Shown here: piece after piece, positions 11,201 through 26,400 of the stretch
Position numbering within the stretch: the first letter of the stretch is position 1
How the letters are laid out: each line of letters opens with the position of its first letter
Origin: Amphiduros pacificus
Lineage: Eukaryota; Annelida; Polychaeta; Phyllodocida; Hesionidae
Direction: 5' to 3'
Length of the DNA: 64,000 nt
Assembly: GCA_949316495.1 (NCBI GenBank)
Contig: OX439004.1
Coordinates: 17,405,267 to 17,469,266 of the forward strand
Program-made: the position numbers and the translations under genes
Notes under the pieces: generated by a model
Database searches by the model: none
The model's input: only the letters and a program-made list of their open reading frames with translations
What the model was told of the DNA's origin: nothing

Positions 11201-14200
11201 TCAGAGAAAATAATTGTCATATTTCCCACAAAGCCCTGCCATGTTCACATCCAGAATACTTACTTTTTCATGCAGTAGAGGCCCAGAGCAAGCACCATCA
11301 AGCCTATTGTGATCGCCAGAACTATCACAACCATTACTGATATTTCTGCAACAAAAAGTACAATATTATCATCTTATCAATTCTTTATATGAATCAGGTG
11401 ATTTCTCAAAAAATGCTTGACGCCAATAGTGATAAAATGTACAGCGCTGATACCAAACTGTCCATAGTGCTTAAATAGTTTTGTTGCATCTTGTTATTTT
11501 ATAGTTGACATTATAATGTTTATTACTTATCATTCATCTTTACAACAGTTTTAAATACAAACCTTAATGGCACTGAATGACCTTAATGTGTTGATGTGCC
11601 TTTGGGAATTTGTTCATTAATTCATTTAAATCACATTTCTCTAAAAGTGATTCTACCTGTTACCTTTTAACATTCTCCAGTCAGACCCTTTCTCAATGAG
11701 TGATGAATGTTAACATTTTTTGCCTATCTAGGCCAGGACCTTTCTCGAATAGTAATGCATGTTACATTGTAGTTACATCTATTACATAATTGCCGATTTC
11801 AGGCAGGAAATTAGTAAATTCGTTTAGATTGCATGAATGTAGGTAGTATTTTTCTTACCAAATGACATGGACACGACTGCGTTGTCCTCCTGGTTTCCTG
11901 TCACGGAGTCTGCCACGCCTGTAAACACATGTGTAACATCATGAGTCCACATGTCATATAATGCCAATCGTGTATAGCAACTGTCCTCCTCTTTGCCAAA
12001 TGATTTCAAAACGTAATGTTATTTAAATGTGTATTTCATAAATGATAATTATATCAATATTATTTAGCACCAACAAATGCATAAAAAGATGGAAGAAATT
12101 TTATCAGTGTAGAGTACATTTCTTGTTATAATTAAAAAAATAACAAACGTTTACAGATCATAGCATGTTTGGTTCATGGATTGACACTTGCTCATATCAG
12201 TAACAAATCATCGTCGGATTTGTTACAATACGAGCATGATAGATATTATATTTAGATGAAGTATGAAACAGAATATCACAATAGACCTAATATTTTTTAC
12301 ATTCTTTGAACAAATAGGTGCTTGCTTAAATAAGAAACTATATATTTTTTCGTATTATATAGCCTGGAACAAAAATCTTTAATCTATTGATCTTGAATAA
12401 TAACCCGAGATATATTTCTTTTTAGAATTATTAATTGAAATGCCAAAGAAACGTTTTGTTTATCTAAGCAGCGCAGAACCAACCACCTTCATGTTTCTAA
12501 CGTAATATGAGGCAGCCAGTTTCAGATAGAGTCTTCATCTCTTATTTACATTCTACTCGTAGCGAAATAAGAATTTTATTAAAACATGTACTGCATAAGC
12601 TCTTGCACTTGCAACACTTTAAATAAACATGCAGTTCATTTTTATGTGATAAGTAGTATTGGAAGTAATGTCTGTAATATACAACGCACCACTGACGTTT
12701 TCTGTCTCATTGAACAATCATTATCAATTATAATACAAGGTCTAAGGACGGCTGGGGTATAAATCAGAGGTTGTTGTTGACGGAGCCAAGGATTGAGTTT
12801 CATGCTGTTGGTTCATCTATGTTGTTCTCTTATGGCAGGTCGTAAAGAATACTCGGATTTCATCCAGAATGTTGAGGCAGTAAGGATGAGGCATAGCTGC
12901 TCTCATCATTAATGATGTCTGGCATTATCATGCATATGTATCCCATTTCTACCAGATGCCGCGAGCGCTCTGCGGCATTAATATAACATTAACATTACAA
13001 TGACGCCTTACACGGTCACTCAGGATTTGAACATGATCAGGCTAGTTTCTGCTAATTCTGTTCGTTTTCGAGGTTACCACAAATGGTTAATGTTTATACC
13101 AAGCCAATAACAAGAGCGCACGCTTCAGGTTATTTTGCTTGATACACTCGTTTAGGGACACTGCCTAATCATATGCTGTCAGTTGATTTGGTTTATATAT
13201 AAAAGGGACAAGTGATTTGTTTGATACAATTAACATGCCACAGGGCGATTTGATGTTTACAATTAACATGTTGCAGGGTGAATTGATGTTTACAATTGAC
13301 ATGTTGCAGGGTGAATTGATGTTTACAATTGACATGTTGCAGGGTGAATTGATGTTTACAATTGACAGGTTGCAGGGTGATTAGATGTTTACAATTGACA
13401 TGCTGTAGGGTTTTTGATTAACATAATGAGAGGTGATATACTTGATATAATCATCATGCTGTGGGTGATATGCTTGATGTATTTATCGTGTTGGGATGTT
13501 ATATTATGCTTGATATATTTATCATGACGTGGGGTGATTTGCTTGATATATTTTTGCTGTGGAGCTATATGCTTGATATATTCATCATGCTGTGAGGTGA
13601 TATGCCTGCTATATTCATCATGCTGTGGGGTGATATGCCTGATATATTCATCATGCTGTGGGGTGATATGCCTGATATATTCATCATGCTGTGGGGTGAT
13701 ATGCCTGATATATTCATCATGCTGTGGGGTGATATGCCTGATATATTCATCATGCTGTGGGGTGATATGTTTGATATATTCATCATGCTGTGGGGTGATA
13801 TGCCTGATATATTCATCATGCTGTGGGGTGATATGCCTGCTATATTCATCATGCTGTGGGGTGATATGCCTGATATATTCATCATGCTGTGGGGTGATAT
13901 GTTTGATATATTCATCATGCTGTGGGGTGATATGCTTGATATATTCATCATGCTGTGGGGTGATATGTTTGATATATTCATCATGCTGTGGGGTGATATG
14001 CCTGCTATATTCATCATGCTGTGGGGTGATATGCCTGATATATTCATCATGCTGTGGGGTGATATGTTTGATATATTCATCATGCTGTGGGGTGATATGT
14101 TTGATATATTCATCATGCTGTGGGGTGATATGTTTGATATATTCATCATGCTGTGGGGTGATATGCCTGATATATTCATCATGCTGTGGGGTGATATGTT

Positions 14201-17200
14201 TGATATATTCATCATGCTGTGGGGTGATATGCCTGCTATATTCATCATGCTGTGGGGTGATATGCCTGATATATTCATCATGCTGTGGGGTGATATGTTT
14301 GATATATTCATCATGCTGTGGGGTGATATGCTTGATATATTCATCATGCTGTGGGGTGATATGTTTGATATATTCATCATGCTGTGGGGTGATATGCCTG
14401 CTATATTCATCATGCTGTGGGGTGATATGTTTGACATATTCATCATGCTGTGGGGTGATATGCCTGATATATTCATCATGCTGTGGGGTGATATGTTTGA
14501 TATATTCATCATGCTGTGGGGTGATATGCCTGCTATATTCATCATGCTGTGGGGTGATATGCCTGATATATTCATCATGCTGTGGGGTGATATGTTTGAT
14601 ATATTCATCATGCTGTGGGGTGATATGCTTGATATATTCATCATGCTGTGGGGTGATATGCCTGATATATTCATCATGCTGTGAGGTGATATGCCTGCTA
14701 TATTCATCATGCTGTGGGGTGATATGCCTGCTATATTCATCATGCTGTGGGGTGATATGTTTGATATATTCATCATGCTGTGGGGTGATATGCCTGATAT
14801 ATTCATCATGCTGTGGGGTGATATGCCTGCTATATTCATCATGCTGTGGGGTGATATGCCTGATATATTCATCATGCTGTGGGGTGATATGCCTGCTATA
14901 TTCATCATGCTGTGGGGTGATATGCCTGCTATATTCATCATGCTGTGGGGTGATATGCCTGATATATTCATCATGCTGTGGGGTGATATGCCTGATATAT
15001 TCATCATGCTGTGGGGTGATATGCTTGATATATTTTTGCTGTGGGGTGATATACTTGATATAATCATCATGCTGTGGGTGATATGCTTGATGTATTCATC
15101 GTGTTGGGATGTTATATTATGCTTGATATATTTATCATGACGTGGGGTGATATGCTTGATATATTTTTGCTGTGGGGTGATATGCCTGATATATTCATCA
15201 TGCTGTGGGGTGATATGCCTGATATATTCATCATGCTGTGGGGTGATATGTTTGATATATTCATCATGCTGTGGGGTGATATGTTTGATATATTCATCAT
15301 GCTGTGGGGTGATATGCCTGCTATATTCATCATGCTGTGGGGTGATATGCTTGATATATTCATCATGCTGTGGGGTGATATGCCTGCTATATTCATCATG
15401 CTGTGGGGTGATATGCCTGATATATTCATCATGCTGTGGGGTGATATGTTTGATATATTCATCATGCTGTGGGGTGATATGTTTGATATATTCATCATGC
15501 TGTGGGGTGATATGCCTGATATATTCATCATGCTGTGGGGTGATATGTTTGATATATTCATCATGCTGTGGGGTGATATGCCTGATATATTCATCATGCT
15601 GTGGGGTGATATGCCTGATATATTCATCATGCTGTGGGGTGATATGCCTGATATATTCATCATGCTGTGGGGTGATATGTTTGATATATTCATCATGCTG
15701 TGGGGTGATATGCCTGATATATTCATCATGCTGTGGGGTGATATGCCTGATATATTCATCATGCTGTGGGGTGATATGCCTGATATATTCATCATGCTGT
15801 GGGGTGATATGCCTGATATATTCATCATGCTGTGGGGTGATATGCCTGCTATATTCATCATGCTGTGGGGTGATATGTTTGATATATTCATCATGCTGTG
15901 GGGTGATATGCCTGCTATATTCATCATGCTGTGGGGTGATATGCCTGATATATTCATCATGCTGTGGGGTGATATGTTTGATATATTCATCATGCTGTGG
16001 GGTGATATGTTTGATATATTCATCATGCTGTGGGGTGATATGCCTGATATATTCATCATGCTGTGGGGTGATATGTTTGATATATTCATCATGCTGTGGG
16101 GTGATATGCCTGATATATTCATCATGCTGTGGGGTGATATGCCTGATATATTCATCATGCTGTGGGGTGATATGCCTGATATATTCATCATGCTGTGGGG
16201 TGATATGTTTGATATATTCATCATGCTGTGGGGTGATATGCTTGATATATTTTTGCTGTGGGGTGATATACTTGATATAATCATCATGCTGTGGGTGATA
16301 TGCTTGATGTATTTATCGTGTTGGGATGTTATATTATGCTTGATATATTCATCATGCTGTGGGGTGATATGCTTGATATATTTTTGCTGTGGGGTGATAT
16401 ACCTGATATAATCATCATGCTGTGGGTGATATGCTTGATGTTTTTATCGTGTTGGGATGTTATATTATGCTTGATATATTCATCATGCTGTGGGGTGATA
16501 TGCTTGATATATTTTTGCTGTGGGGTGATATGCCTGATATATTCATCATGCTGTGGGGTGATATGCCTGATATATTCATCATGCTGTGGGGTGATATGTT
16601 TGATATATTTATCGTGCTGTGGGGTGATAACCTTTATATAATTAGTATGCTACAGGTGGATTCGCTTTATATGTTTGTTAAAGGTACCAAAGGGTAATTC
16701 GCTTGATATGTTAAGCCAAGGATGTTAAAATGTGATTTGCTTGAGATATGATGACAACAGGTGATATCCTCGACATATTTAGTAAAGGGGGAATTGTTCT
16801 TCATTAGTAAGCGTGCCGCTCGGTACTTCATTGATGGGTACTGTAAGATATACATGTTCGATGAAACAAGAAATGCACAGACATAAGGAGATATTTTCGC
16901 TCAATACACATTTCTATGTATTTATTTTCTATAAATCATATTTAATTCAAATATTGCAGTGATATTTGCCGATTGCAATGGAGACTTATTCCTGGTACCA
17001 CATTTTATATTCCAAGATAACACGAAATGGGCGTTAGCCAAGCCGACCATGCTTAAATGATTATCTGTATTTACGCAATATTAAAAGTACTAAATAATGT
17101 TTATACATTTGCTCAGGCTTTCAGTAAGTGAAAATTGTGTGGTAATTGATGTGCTAATTTTATTATAATTTAGACTCGGTTGTGTCAATCAGACTGAATA

Positions 17201-20200
17201 ATTATTCCGTCTCAATTCCAGAAATCTTGATGTCACATACATAAGCTTGTGTGATAAAGAATAGAGAATGTGAAGGCCTCATGTGTAGATCAGTACTCTG
17301 CACGTTTAAGGAGAATACGACCTATTGGTAATTCTGTGCAGTTGAAGCAAGCCGTACCTGATGATGTGTCCACACTGCATTTCCACCCTGCCGTCAATAA
17401 ATCATGGCTTCACTCACAGATGGATAGAATACCGAATGGGAAGGAAGCCTGGTATTATTTTATGAAATATGACTTTCCCTTAACACTTACTCTCAGAACA
17501 ATTTCCATATTCTCCGACCCATTTCGTTCCATTGCAGTGTAATCTCCATGATTTCTGTTTTTCATGGCAACCAATAATGGCGGTCGTCTGGTCCTGTTGA
17601 ACCCAACCATTGGCCGGTTCCGGTAGCTTCGGGCAACCAATCGCTGCAAAAACAAGGAATGGCATGGTAAAGGAAACGCAATGTAAATGTGTCACAGGAA
17701 TTAAGCATACGTTTAACCTTGCAATGATCTATTATGTCATGCCTAATATGACATTGATTTCATTTTCTTGAATCGAGAATTCCTGGCAATGCCATCACTC
17801 AGATATTTATAGTACATGGTTTCACAGGCGATGCATTTCTAGTCTATTTCTTTTATATTAAACTATCGTTTATTAAACTTTGTTGTAAAAATCAATTATG
17901 CAATCGTGAGAGAATTTCTTTGCATCTGTATAGAAAGCTTTGGCGTGTATTTAAAGGATTGATTCGTTTGAAGTGTATCTTTGATTAATATCTCATGTTA
18001 TCACCGTTTGGTGGAGAATTCTTTGCAAATAGGCCGTCCATAATGCCAGTCAAACATAAGATTTTACCAAACACAAACACCACGATATAAATATGAGAGT
18101 ATTTCGAGAGTATTACACTTTTATACTGTTACCAGTACATGGCCATGTGGGGAACCTAAAACATCAGATCATTCATTCATTTATGCACAAGTTTAAATTC
18201 ATACCATATTGGCACCGAACGAATTCATTACGTTGCTGTGCTTAAAAAATGACTCATTCTTTCATTCAATTTATTTAAACAATATCACGAGATCCCCCCT
18301 GACATTGCGGTTGAGACTATTGTAATTAAATCATTTGACCATGTGATGAGCTTACAGTCTCTCGTTTGAAGAAATTAATATTGACAAGTGGTTTTTAGTG
18401 TCGCATCTTTGATTTCATATTTTTTTTGTCTCCACAGAAGAGTTATTACTTCAAAGTTTCAACTCCATAGAATCATATGTTTTATGAAGAGAGGAACAGT
18501 ACTTAATATCAGCAATATTGACCCATGCATATGTTAGAACTAAAACATATTTCTACCAAAACGAAGCAAAGTGCCTAAATATATATGAAAATACCTCATG
18601 AAATATCAACTTTCCTTTTGCGATTGATAAAATATGATTTCATTTGTATGAGGGGACTTCGAAATGATCTGTGAAAATTTGTGTTTCGGTGACAGGCTTT
18701 TATTTGACATGGAAAAACATAAACGGTGCCAGTGCCGAAAGGTCGTCAATGCAAATCAAACGTCATGACAGTCTGTCTTACCGTAAGCATATCAACTAAC
18801 ACCAGTAAGGTATACAACTATCGGAACAACATGCTATCATTCCAAGCAAATATTCAAGATTTTCCAGATGACATATCATTTTTTAAAAGATGAAACTCCG
18901 CCTGAATGTGTTTCTTGTCAAACACCTTTGACAGACAAACACATCATGTTTGACTAGGTTGAATCGAGTAATATTAGAGATGAATGTATTCAGGTCAAAA
19001 GTATGAGTTATTTGACACAGTTGATACCTCCTGGATTTTATTTTTTGTTTCATTGGTGGAGGGTGGAGTAATATTGGCTTGGATTCATTACTCAGCTAAA
19101 CATGTTCTTAAGACACAACATTCCCTATTGTGTGTTTCTTTTGCTTGTAATTTGTTATATTTAACATTTATATCTATCAATCTGCTTTTGCCACGTTATT
19201 GTTCATTGTACGCTTTTTACACATTCAGCTTCAGCGGTTTAACTGTTATTTGCTATTGCAATGTCATTGTTTATTGTTCGTTTTCACACTTATCATTCAT
19301 TCACGTTTACAATAGCTTTTATTCATACCATAGAGGCACAGATCTCAAAAACAGTATTAATGGTCATGTCAATATCTGATAACCTTCAGCTGCATACAAT
19401 AACGCTCATTCTGAAAACACCTTTTTTGTGGCCTTTCTTTAAGGGTGTACGTTTCCTTTTCTTCAGGTGTAAAATGATTATTTTTCCCAATAAAACCAAC
19501 GTAATTTTAATCTGTGAGGTGTTAAAACCTTCAGATATTAAATTTAAATACCTTATTCAAGACAAGTGGTAAACATCTATAATTCCCGATATCAGGGCAA
19601 AAGAGACCATATCCCAAAGGTCAAATTACCACCATTTTCAATGAATGCCTTTAATATGTAATGATAACGATATGTAGTACTTCACCATAATCTTATTTAA
19701 TGTTGATTAGGAATATGTGATCTCAATACAGGTCTTAAAGCAGCGTGATGACATCAGGTTATTTGTGCAAATGGCAGCTGGCTGGCGCAATGGCGACCTT
19801 GATCATCTGATACTAGTTACGTGACCAATCCATCTGATATGTATGACATTTTATAAGATCTACACATGTGCCTACACATGAACATTAGCAGATGGCTACT
19901 GCAAGAATGTCTTGTTGTTTCGCTTATTCAAGGGTGTCGTCATTGGCAAGTAAAATTATTATAAATATCTGAAGTGAATGTGCTTATTAACAGCAACCAC
20001 TCCTGCCATGGATTGGGCCATGGTCTGTTCATTTAACAACCAATCTAGGCTTGTACATGTAGGCATGACAATCATGTCTATTTAGGTACCTGTTCCCCTA
20101 GTCGTAAGGTATTTGTTCCCCAATCTAAAGATACTTGTCTCGCCTAATCGTAAGGTACCTGTTCTCCTAATCTTTAGATACTTGTTCTCCTGACTAATCC

Positions 20201-20412
20201 TATTTCCTGTGACCGTTGTGGTGTTAACTGCATTATTAGACAGTAACCTGGCATTTATGTTTAACTTGTATCGTATATCTATTTATACATCAAGCTGAAA
20301 TGTCATTTTTCACCATATATTGCCTGCTACTATCTCCAGTGTTTCCAAATAAAGATCTGCTTCCTTCCTGTGCCACTAGACCATCTCTTGAAGGACAGTA
20401 TACAAATAAAAA

Positions 20413-20455
<43 letters not shown>

Positions 20456-23400
20456 TAAATATATGAATACAGCAAATATATTCATCATTGAAGACCTTGC
20501 AAGAAGAGTTACCATCAACATGTCTCCTCCTAAGACGTAGACCAGGTGGAGTAATGATCATGTACTTTGACAACGCCAGAGGAAAATCTAAAACATTTAA
20601 TGATATTTAATCTGCCCAGAGGTCAGCCATCTAACCCATGGGCAATTCTATTAGCGTGGTGTAGGCCCACATGTCCAGGATTATGGGCAATGGTCGCCCA
20701 TAGAAGACCAGGTGAAGGCAGAACACAAGAATCAATTGAGACAAGACCTGAAAGTACAATGCTCTCAGACCTCTCTGAATCTACCATTATTTTATTAGAG
20801 TCATTCGGCAAGCCTGAGCCATCAAGAAGTCATCCTACACTGCAGGGCTCTGAAAACACATCGTTGGAGAACAGATTTCTCTGACTCACGTTATCCCAAT
20901 TTTCTGTAAGTTTAATCGTGTTTAAAGACCAAACCTAGTGGGTATTTTCCTATATAGTTCTGTATATTCAAAAGACACGATGTGACATCATAGGAACGGA
21001 TAAAATCATTAAATGATTAGAGGAAAAACGACTATTCATAAGTAACGTAGAGTATACCTGATCCACTGAATGCGCTATACAACTATACAAATACTATCGG
21101 ACGCAGGTTATGACCAATATTTCGCACTAACCTTTTATATTGGAGTACATTATTGAATTTAATTCGTTTTACAAATATTTATAGTGAAGGAAGAGGAGTA
21201 AACCTTTGCTGGAATAACACGAAGTAGAGAAAGCTGATATGGAAAGTGTCCAGATATAACAGAGTGGCAATGTTGCAAGTGAATGCCCTGGACACCGGGT
21301 GCTCAGCGGGTCACAACCCATCGGAATGGATACAAAATGACGCCAATACAAAGGAAATCATCCCAAGTCAGGGTTCATAGATTGCCCCTCATAATAAGTC
21401 TCAGCAGCAGGAGGTCATAGAATAGTGATTGTAGTGGACAGATGAATGAGAAATCTGTGGACACAACAATATCATCAAAGGCAGGCACGGATATGGTCAC
21501 AAGACAACTCAGAATAATATTTACATAATTGCATTTGTGCAGATACTGATAAGGTCAAACCACTGAAGGTCTTCTCGCAGTGCCGGGCTAATGTTTGTGA
21601 CTAACAAAAGATTAGGAGCTCTTTTTCTAAACAAATTAGGTAAAGCTAAGGGTGATATTGAAAGTGTTATATTGAGCCATGTTTGTGCTCCGGAATGATA
21701 GAGTGCTTGGGGTCAGAGGTGTGACGTGCCTAACTATTGTGACATGTGCACGCACAGGACATATTAACAGATGACGTTTGCATGAATAAAGATATATGGA
21801 ATGCTACGTCCACACACAACATCAATTTATTGTTTCATTTCCAAAATCGCATTATTTTCTGGACCTAATATCGTCAGGTTGGAGAGGACCTGGACAAAAA
21901 GATGAGGGATCTGGACATGAAGATACCCATGGTTTATAGCAAATCTGGCCAAAGGTCATGACTCCCCAAGATTAGTTGATTTGTGATATGTTTCATTGTC
22001 ACAGATGCTCATTGCATGCACAGCAGAAATTGCCATTTGCTGAGTTTGTGCCATTAATGTTTGGTAAGGAAGACATATTACTTGACTCCGCCCTGCCGAC
22101 ACAGCGTAATGCAAGCCATGCCACCCTACTTGCATCGCTCACCCATCCTATAGAAGGATAACGCATTAGGTCAAGATTGAATGATGATATATGGTGTAAA
22201 ATAGGCACTGAATTATATGTGGGGATGTTAGGGGACGAGACTTTGCATGATATATTTTGATAGTTGCATGTATGTTTCTAAACCCGCAAGTTAAAATAAA
22301 GAAAGACACATCTGCAGCTGAGCTTTCTCCATTAACCTCTTAAACCCGTAATTCTGATAAACATTTATAAGTTATTTCACGCACATGCATTTACACCTTT
22401 TTAAAATAAAACTGGGTCATGATGCTGTTATTTATGTCATAAGATATTTGAGAATGGAGAGAACAACTACACGAAATTGAGATGGAATTAGGCACCAAGA
22501 ACAGTGACAGTGGCCAGAAGCCTTGCAACTGATATCCCCCGTCTTATGCTGCAGCAGCAACCACCATTAATGGGATCATTCTTCACATGATATTCATGCC
22601 AAGCATGTAATGAGTATTAGTCTAATGTGTGTCTTAATCCTAGTTCCTTTTCCAGATTGAGTCTTAATCCTGGCGTAGTGATACAGCTTGTGTTCTGCAT
22701 GTTCTTCCATGTGTTTGCCTCCTATCGTGTCAAACCTAAGCTATTTCTGCAGGTCTTATGCATGAGACTTCTGTTTTCTGCTATAAAATATTTATGTAAT
22801 ACCTGACTTAATTAATTCACTCAGCTTTGCAAGCCCAACTGCATTTTGCTGTAGCATATCATATATATCTTCGATATTAAATCAATACTCAGCGTTAGAG
22901 AGCAGTCTCATCTTGTTTATTATCTGCAATCTAGACAGATTATGGCCAATATACGTTTCCCTTTAACCTTAGTCTTAATAAAAAGCACTAGCTATACTAT
23001 GTATAGTTCTCCTTCCCTCCTGCTGTTGCTTTTGGCCATTGAAAAGAAATGTGTTTCGATATACAAGCAGTATTTTGTCCCTCCTTCTCGCGACCCTTAT
23101 CTGTTATATGATTAGTATTTTGTCCCTCCTTCTTGCGACCCTTGCCTGTTATATGATTAGTATTTTGTCCCTCCTTCTCGCAAACCTGATCTGTTATATG
23201 ATTAGTATTTTGTCCCTCCTTCTCACGACCCTTGCCTGTTATATGATTAGTATATTGTCCCTCCTTCTCGCGACCCTTATCTGTTATATGATTAGTATTT
23301 TGTCCCTCCTTCTCGCGTCCCTTATCTGTTATATGATTAGTATTTTGTCCCTCCTTCTTACGACCCTTGCCTGTTATATGATTAGTATTTTGTCCCTCCT

Positions 23401-26400
23401 TCTCGCGTCCCTTATCTGTTATATGATTAGTATTTTGTCCCCCCTTCTCGCGAACCTTATCTGTTATATGATTAGTATTTTGTCCCTCCTTCTCACGACC
23501 CATGCCTGTTATATGATTAGTATTTTGTCCCTCCTTCTCACGACCCTTGCCTGTTATATGATTAGTATTTTGTCCCTCCTTCTCGCGAACCTTATCTGTT
23601 ATATGATTAGTATTTTGTCCCTCCTTCTCGCGAACCTTATCTGTTATATCATTAGTATTCTGTCCCTCCTTCTCACGACCCTTGCCTGTTATATCATTAG
23701 TATTTTGTCCCTCCTTCTCACGACCCTTGCCTGTTATATGATTAGTATTTTGTCCCTCCTTCTCGCGTCCCTTATCTGTTATATGACTAGTATTTTGTCC
23801 CTCCTTCTCACGACCCTTGCCTGTTATATGATTAGTATTTTGTCCCTCCTTCTCGCGAACCTTATCTGTTATATGATTAGTATTTTGTCCCTCCTTCTCG
23901 CGAACCTTATCTGTTATATAATTAGTATTTTGTCCCTCCTTCTCACGACCCTTGCCTGTTATATGATTAGTATTTTGTCCCTCCTTCTCACGACCCTTGC
24001 CTGTTATATGATTAGTATTTTGTCCCTCCTTCTCGCGTCCCTTATCTGTTATATGACTAGTATTTTGTCCCTCCTTCTCACGACACTTGCCTGTTATATC
24101 ATTAGTATTTTGTCCCTCCTTCTCGCGTCCCTTATCTGTTATATGATTAGTATTTTGTGCCTCCTTCTCGCGTCCCTTATCTGTTATATGATTAGTATTT
24201 TGTCCCTCCTTCTCGCGACCCTTGCCTGTTATATGATTAGTATTTTGTCCCTCCTTCTCGCGAACCTTATCTGTTATATGATTAATATTTTGTCCCCCCT
24301 TCTCGCGTCCCTTATCTGTTATATGATTAGTATTTTGTCCCTCCTTCTCGCGTCCCTTAACTGTTATATGACTAGTATTTTGTCCCTCCTTCTCGCGTCC
24401 CTTATCTGTTATATGATTAGTATTTTGTCCCTCCTTCTCGCGACCCTTATCTGTTATATGATTAGTATTTTGTCCCTCCTTCTAGCGACCCTTGCCTGTT
24501 ACATGATTAGTCTATGTCCCTCCTTCTCGCGACCCTTGACTGTTATATCATTAGTATTTTGTCCCCCCCTTCTCGCGTCCCTTATCTGTTATATGATTAG
24601 TATTTTGTCCCTCCTTCTTACGACCCTTGCCTGTTATATGATTAGTATTTTGTCCCCCCTTCTCGCGACCCTTATCTGTTATATGACTAGTATTTTGTCC
24701 CTCCTTCTCACGACCCTTGCCTGTTATATCATTAGTATTTTGTCCCTCCTTCTCGCGTCCCTTATTTGTTATATGATTAGTATTTTGTCCCTCCTACTCG
24801 CGACCCTTATCTGTTATATGACTAGTATTTTGTCCCTCATTCTCACGACCCTTATTTGTTATATGATTAGTATTTTGTCCCTCCTACTCGCGACCCTTAT
24901 CTGTTATATGACTAGTATTTTGTCCCTCATTCTCACGACCCTTGCCTGTTATATCATTAGTATTTTGTCCCTCCTTCTCGCGACCCTTATCTGTTATATG
25001 ACTAGTATTTTGTCCCTCCTTCTCACGACCCTTGCCTGTTATATCATTAGTATTTTGTCCCTCCTTCTCGCGACCCTTATCTGTTATATGACTAGTATTT
25101 TGTCCCTCCTTCTCACGACCCTTGCCTGTTATATCATTAGTATTTTGTCCCTCCTTCTCGCATCCCTTATCTGTTATATGATTAACATTTTGTCCCTCCT
25201 TCTCGCGTCCCTTATCTGTTATATGACTAGTATTTTGTCCCTCCTTCTCACGACCCTTGCCTGTTATATGATTAGTATTTTGTCCCTCCTTCTCGCGAAC
25301 CTTATCTGTTATATGATTAGTATTTTGTCCCTCCTTCTCGCGAACCTTATCTGTTATATGATTAGTATTTTGTCCCTCCTTCTCGCGTCCCTTATCTGTT
25401 ATATGACTAGTATTTTGTCCCTCCTTCTTGCGTCCCTTATCTGTTATATGATTAGTATTTTGTCCCTCCTTCTCGCGACCCTTATCTGTTATATGACTAG
25501 TATTTTGTCCCTCCTTCTAGCGACCCTTGCCTGTTACATGATTAGTATTTTGTCCCTCCTTCTCGCGTCCCTTATCTGTTATATGATTAGTCTATGTCCC
25601 TCCTTCTCGCGACCCTTGCCTGTTATATCATTTGTATTTTGTCCCCCCCTTCTCGCGTCCCTTATCTGTTATATGATTAGTATTTTGTCCCTCCTTCTCG
25701 CGACCCTTGCCTGTTATATGATTAGTATTTTGTCCCCCCTTCTCGCGACCCTTATCTGTTATATGACTAGTATTTTGTCCCTCCTTCTCACGACCCTTGC
25801 CTATTATATCATTAGTATTTTGTCCCTCCTTCTCGTGTCCCTTATTTGTTATATGATTAGTATTTTGTGCCTTCTTCTCGCGACCCTTATCTGTTATATG
25901 ACTAGTATTTTGTCCCTCCTTCTCACGACCCTTGCCTGTTATATCATTAGTATTTTGTCCCTCCTTCTCGCGACCCTTATCTGTTATATGACTAGTATTT
26001 TGTCCCTCCTTCTCACGACCCTTGCCTGTTATATGATTAGTATTTTGTCCCTCCTTCTCGCGACCCTTATCTGTTATATGACTAGTATTTTGTCCCTCCT
26101 TCTCACGACCCTTGCCTGTTATATCATTAGTATTTTGTCCCTCCTTCTCGCATCCCTTATCTGTTATATGATTAATATTTTGTCCCTCCTTCTCGCGTCC
26201 CTTATCTGTTATATGACTAGTATTTTGTCCCTCCTTCTCACGACCCTTGCCTGTTATATGATTAGTATTTTGTCCCTCCTTCTCGCGTCCCTTATCTGTT
26301 ATATGATTAGTATTTTGTCCCTCCTTCTCGCGAACCTTTTCTGTTATATGATTAGTATTTTGTCCCTCCTTCTTGCGTCCCTTATCTGTTATATGATTAG

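Larger units (their letters stand above)
17644..23070. other. Left part of the 13.6 kb intron
   Basis: No coding exon found. A diverged third copy of the dispersed repeat lies at about 18210-18270. A two-copy imperfect repeat (CGTAAGGTA ... AGATACTTGT) is at 20100-20200, and a TA run at 20416. The rest is unique AT-rich sequence. Confidence 0.55.

Noticed and set aside
5503-16640. Common origin of the three 33-bp arrays
   Set aside because: The 13.2 kb and 13.4 kb arrays look related, but the 5.5 kb array shares only the period; its sequence does not align.
13534-16697. Overlapping open frames of 360-509 codons on both strands (CLIYSSCCGVI, GDMPDIFIMLW, MMNISGISPHS repeats)
   Set aside because: All arise from a 33-bp (11-codon) unit; several frames on both strands are open at once, the mark of a tandem repeat rather than a gene.
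20567-20884. 105-codon plus-strand frame in the large intron
   Set aside because: Antisense frame also open, no domain, no promoter or splice context.
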